From an uncultured Methylococcaceae bacterium (lineage in GTDB: Bacteria; Pseudomonadota; Gammaproteobacteria; Methylococcales; Methylomonadaceae), in assembly GCA_903903765.1 (NCBI GenBank), contig CAIVAH010000021.1, positions 1 through 13,503 of the forward strand: DNA of 13,503 bases, given 5' to 3'. This document shows positions 10,332 through 13,503 of the stretch, piece after piece. Positions within the stretch are counted from its first letter, which is position 1; each line of letters starts with the position of its first letter. The notes below the pieces were generated by a model. It was not told the origin of the DNA. It made no database searches and worked only from the letters and a program-made list of their open reading frames with translations. Made by a program: the position numbers and the translations under genes.

Positions 10332-13159
10332 TTCTGAATATGTTTTATCACCTCTGTCCATTCTTCCTCAAACGCTGGTAACAGTTGCTGGAGGGTCGCT
10401 AAATCATCGGCTTTTCCAGCAACTTCAATTTGATAACATAACTCGCCCAACTTAAGTGCTCCAATGGTTTGGGCAGATGATTTTAATTTATGTCCTGCTT
10501 TGCTAGCATCTAAGCATTGCTCTGCTTTAATTGTCTCTATGATAGCGACACTAATTTCGGTGCTAGTATCTACAAATAACTGTAAATAAGTTTTGATAAT
10601 ATCAGGGTCTGCACCGACAATTTCCTTTAAATAACTGATATCTAGACCTAAAATTTCAATTTCATGGCTTGCTGTATTTTCTGAGTTATGCCCTTCTTGG
10701 GGTGCAGTTTCGTTTTTATCCGTTTTAAGTTCTGTAATGACGTCTAACGGAATGATGTGTCGGCAGATGGTATTAATCAACTTAGTCGGCACAATCGGTT
10801 TTTCAACAAAATCTAACATCCCGACCGTAAAACATTGTTCCTGTTCTTCTTTAGTCACCGCAGCAGATAAGCCAATAATCGGTAATTTTTCAAATTCTAC
10901 TTGGTCTTTAATCAATTTAGTTGCTGTAAAGCCATCCATCACAGGCATGTTTAGATCCATTAATATCATATCGAAGCGGTCTTTCTTTAAGGCTTGTACA
11001 GCTTCCGCGCCATTATTAACGATGGTCATATTAATGTTGGATAATTTAAGCAATTCTTTAATCACTTGTTGATTAAACATATTATCTTCAGCCACCAAAA
11101 TCTTTATGTTTTTTAAATACCGATTAATAGTTTCCTGTGAATAATTTGAAAAATCAAAATCGTCTTTATATTCAGTTGTTTCTTCAGCAGTACTCAGCCT
11201 TAATGGCAGTTCAAAGTAAAAGCGACTTCCTTGACCCATCACGCTACTAATTTTTAATTCACTTTTCATCAAATCTAAAAGTTGTACACAGATACTTAAA
11301 CCTAAACCCGTACCGCCAAAGCGACGACTAACCCCACTGTCTGCTTGCACAAATGGTTTCAGTATCTTTGATTGATCAAGATCAGAAATTCCGATGCCTG
11401 TATCAGTGACCGAAAATTGTAAAGTTGTCTCTAATTCATCTAGGCTAACCAGAGTGATATCTAATTTAACCGCCCCGGTATGGGTAAATTTTGTGGCATT
11501 GGCTAAAAGATTGATCAGTACCTGTTCAATTCTAATGTAGTCGCCGAATACATGGACTGGGACATCAGCTGCGATATTGACATTAAACGAATTACCTTTA
11601 CGCTCGTTTAAATCTGTGAATAACATGAGTAAATGCGTTTGTAATTTATGTAAATTAAAAGGGCTGAGTTTAATATGAATAGCGTGGGCTTCTAACTTAG
11701 AAAACTCTAAAATGTCATTTAAAATATTTAACATGCCTTGAGAGGCAGATTTAATTTTTGAGAAGTATTCTTCCGATTTTGGTGACAGTTTATGTCTTAA
11801 TGCCAAGTCAGAGAAGCCTAAAATGGCATTCATGGGCGTACGAATTTCATGAGACATATTTCTTAAAAATTCGGTTTTTGTTTCAGCTAAATGTTCTGCT
11901 TTTTGTCGCGATAAAATGAGTTGTTTTTCATTTTCTTTAATTTTGGTCATATCGCGAATGATGGTCGATATAAAACTATACTTCGCTGATTTATTATCAA
12001 TATGAGACTGGATTATTTGGTAGCAAGGTATTTCGTAACCATTATGGTGTAATACAGATGCTTCCCCTTGCCATATTCCGTCTGCAATGGCGGTTTTAAC
12101 GCCGATATCACAAATACGTTCATATTCTTCGACACTATGAAAGTTTTTTACTTGTAAATTTTGTATATTTTTTATACCACCTATGCCCAGCATATCAAGG
12201 CCTGCTTGGTTCATGTAGGTAATCTGTCCTTCAAGATTAGCCATGGAGATTAAGTCAGGAGAGTTATCCACAATAGATCGCATAAAAATCATTTGTTGTT
12301 CTTGTTTTTTTCTAGCCGTAATATCGGATTGAAAACCTACGAACATAGATAGCTCCCCGTTACTGTCAAAAATGGGGCTGATGGTAATGTCTACCCAATA
12401 GGGTCTGCCGTCTTTTCGGTAATTAAGTATTTCTATTTGTATGGGTTTTAAATCGCCGAGAGCTTTGCGGATAAGTAATGCATCATTGGCATCCGTATCA
12501 GCGCCTTGTAAGACATTTGGAGATTTGCCTTTTATATCATTCTTGTTGTAGCCTGATATTTCAATAAAGGCTTGATTTACATATGTGATGTGTCTGTCTG
12601 GGTCGGTAATGATAACACCCTTATTTATTCGATCAAAAATAGCTTCGTATTGGTATTGGTATTCAGCCAAATTAGCATTGGCAGAGATATCAATCCCCAT
12701 TACATAAAATCCTAATACTCTATTGTTAACATCAAAATGTGGGATATAGTTAAACTGGGTAAGAATTATCTCCCCTGTTTGTGGGTTCATAATTTCACGG
12801 ATAAACTCTTGAGGTTGGCCTTGTAAGGCTTTCTCAATGAAGGGTAAATTTTGTGCGTACAATCCTTCACCGATGACCTGCTTAATCATCATTCCAGAGA
12901 TATTGTTTTTGGCTATTGAAAACCAACGTGCATATGCGGTATTTGCAAATTTATTGATTAAATTGGTATCCCAATAGGCCAGCAGAAAAGGGCTACTATT
13001 CAAAATGAAATTAATCATCTTTTCATTTTCAAAGCGTAAGGCTTGGGGTTTACTAAAAAAACGTTGCCACAAATGTGTTAACCCACAAACAATTAAACCG
13101 CCCAGTAGGATGGCATTAAGTAATTGTAAAAACCAAATCGAGTTATAAAGTGATGTCAT
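10316..13159 (-). CDS. Hybrid sensor histidine kinase (3 PAS, HisKA, ATPase, REC, Hpt)
   Basis: This 947-residue membrane-anchored kinase has one N-terminal hydrophobic helix (about residues 8-30) and almost no extracytoplasmic domain, so sensing is probably cytoplasmic or within the membrane. Three PAS domains follow (about 48-160, 170-283 and 290-405). The HisKA has phospho-acceptor His437 in [10 protein letters not shown]. The ATPase has an N-box with Asn554, DTGIG at 586-590 and GGTGLGLS from 615. The receiver (about 684-803) has Glu691/Asp692, phospho-acceptor Asp735, Ser765 and Lys787. The C-terminal Hpt has His890 in AGHKLKSSA. All phosphorelay residues are present, so it should be active. 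The architecture resembles BarA-type unorthodox kinases. The second PAS domain is LOV-like (VLQGADTD) but has proline at the adduct cysteine position. It diverges from a NarL-type regulator. The signal is unknown. Confidence 0.95.
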   Translation of the reverse strand: MTSLYNSIWFLQLLNAILLGGLIVCGLTHLWQRFFSKPQALRFENEKMINFILNSSPFLLAYWDTNLINKFANTAYARWFSIAKNNISGMMIKQVIGEGLYAQNLPFIEKALQGQPQEFIREIMNPQTGEIILTQFNYIPHFDVNNRVLGFYVMGIDISANANLAEYQYQYEAIFDRINKGVIITDPDRHITYVNQAFIEISGYNKNDIKGKSPNVLQGADTDANDALLIRKALGDLKPIQIEILNYRKDGRPYWVDITISPIFDSNGELSMFVGFQSDITARKKQEQQMIFMRSIVDNSPDLISMANLEGQITYMNQAGLDMLGIGGIKNIQNLQVKNFHSVEEYERICDIGVKTAIADGIWQGEASVLHHNGYEIPCYQIIQSHIDNKSAKYSFISTIIRDMTKIKENEKQLILSRQKAEHLAETKTEFLRNMSHEIRTPMNAILGFSDLALRHKLSPKSEEYFSKIKSASQGMLNILNDILEFSKLEAHAIHIKLSPFNLHKLQTHLLMLFTDLNERKGNSFNVNIAADVPVHVFGDYIRIEQVLINLLANATKFTHTGAVKLDITLVSLDELETTLQFSVTDTGIGISDLDQSKILKPFVQADSGVSRRFGGTGLGLSICVQLLDLMKSELKISSVMGQGSRFYFELPLRLSTAEETTEYKDDFDFSNYSQETINRYLKNIKILVAEDNMFNQQVIKELLKLSNINMTIVNNGAEAVQALKKDRFDMILMDLNMPVMDGFTATKLIKDQVEFEKLPIIGLSAAVTKEEQEQCFTVGMLDFVEKPIVPTKLINTICRHIIPLDVITELKTDKNETAPQEGHNSENTASHEIEILGLDISYLKEIVGADPDIIKTYLQLFVDTSTEISVAIIETIKAEQCLDASKAGHKLKSSAQTIGALKLGELCYQIEVAGKADDLATLQQLLPAFEEEWTEVIKHIQNYASV

Positions 13160-13382
13160 TTAAGTGTATTAGGCTGGCTATGGAATTTTTTTGCCAAAGT
13201 ATAAACCGCTCTCTACAACTAAAAGACTCGATTAAGAGGCTTTTTTGTGCAGTCCAAATTTAACACTACATTCTAAACTGCTTATAGCTGAGATATAAGG
13301 CCATATTTGCCTTCTATTTAAGGTATTATTATGTTCATAAAGCAATTATTAAGTAGTAATATATATATATTATTATGAATCA
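13160..13382. promoter_or_regulatory. Divergent kinase / response-regulator intergenic region
   Basis: This AT-rich 223-bp gap must carry the kinase promoter and probably the regulator promoter. Leftward, TATACT at 13198-13203 is a good -10 with a poor -35 and would give a leader of about 30 nt. Rightward, TATAAG at 13294-13299 with TTCTAA 17 bp upstream is a weak candidate. A small hairpin AAGGC/GCCTT (13297-13313) follows. An (AT)6 run at 13359-13370 precedes the regulator start. Confidence 0.35.
13221..13246 (+). terminator. Terminator-like hairpin in the divergent gap
   Basis: AAAAGACTC (13221-13229) and GAGGCTTTT (13236-13244) pair around GATTAA with one internal A-G mismatch, ending in a run of six T. 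There is no rightward gene upstream for it to terminate, so it could stop antisense or read-through transcription, or act as an attenuator. The core is weak. Confidence 0.25.
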
Positions 13383-13503
13383 GTGAATATAATAAAAAAA
13401 ATAATCATTGCAGATGATCACGATATTGTTAGATTCGGGATCAGAATACTGTTAGAGCAAAACACTAAATACAACATTGTTGCTGAAACTAATGATGTAA
13501 CTC
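13383..13503 (+). CDS. Response regulator, NarL/FixJ-type receiver (5' part only)
   Basis: Only the first 40 codons are in the window; the gene runs off the right edge. The frame reads IIIADDHDIVRFGIRILLE, the first strand and helix of a receiver with the acidic pair Asp11/Asp12. The DDH-x-IVR-x-G-I pattern is typical of NarL/FixJ regulators such as UvrY, EvgA and BvgA; the DNA-binding half is not visible. The upstream in-frame stop is at 13350, and the only usual start codon after it is GTG at 13383-13385, which has no Shine-Dalgarno. This GTG overlaps the stop of a 3-codon ATG ORF (13375-13386). Divergence from the hybrid kinase suggests the two work together, which is an inference. Confidence 0.8.
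   Translation, partial: MNIIKKIIIADDHDIVRFGIRILLEQNTKYNIVAETNDVT

Noticed and set aside
10383..10424. Perfect 10-bp inverted repeat AGTTGCTGGA / TCCAGCAACT just past accA
   Set aside because: It lies inside the Hpt-coding part of the kinase with a 22-base loop and no T-run; a match of this size is expected about once by chance in a window this long.
10737..11072. Rightward open frame of 111 codons inside the sensor kinase
   Set aside because: It is antisense to the receiver domain, whose motifs are intact on the other strand; no initiation signal.

Overview
The window is an AT-rich stretch of bacterial chromosome carrying mostly housekeeping genes. The smc-zipA-ligA cluster, an Hsp33, an Escherichia-type MsrA and a DUF1249 (YqiB-like) protein together indicate a gammaproteobacterium. 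Using SMC rather than MukB for chromosome condensation argues against an enteric or Vibrio/Pasteurella-type organism. I cannot place the genus from the sequence alone.

Layout. Positions 1-333 hold no large gene. They contain two adjacent AT-rich palindromes, a small hairpin, and a 29-codon rightward ORF with a good ribosome binding site and a signal-peptide-like sequence. Positions 334-7482 read leftward as hslO, smc, zipA, ligA (redox chaperone, chromosome condensation, division, DNA ligase). smc, zipA and ligA are packed with a 1-base overlap and a 2-base gap, so they almost certainly form one operon. msrA diverges from hslO, with only 29 bp between the start codons. Positions 8151-8343 are a convergent intergenic gap with several hairpins, one of them a good leftward terminator. 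Leftward queD and the DUF1249 gene form a two-gene unit, diverging from rightward accA. accA runs tail-to-tail into, and overlaps by 16 bp, a leftward 947-residue hybrid sensor kinase (one membrane segment, three PAS domains, HisKA, ATPase, receiver, Hpt). Divergent from the kinase, at the right edge, is the first part of a NarL/FixJ-type response regulator, a plausible partner of the kinase.

How the genes work together. smc, zipA and ligA serve chromosome organisation, septum formation and strand sealing. hslO and msrA both answer oxidative protein damage and share a start region. queD supplies queuosine precursor, and accA the carboxyltransferase alpha subunit for fatty-acid synthesis. The kinase and regulator look like a BarA/UvrY- or EvgS/EvgA-type phosphorelay. 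I found no CRISPR array, insertion sequence, tRNA, rRNA or phage gene, and no convincing new multi-gene system. The least explained items are the 29-codon ORF with its leader, the kinase/regulator pair with a LOV-like PAS domain lacking the photo-adduct cysteine, and the compact gene-end arrangements.
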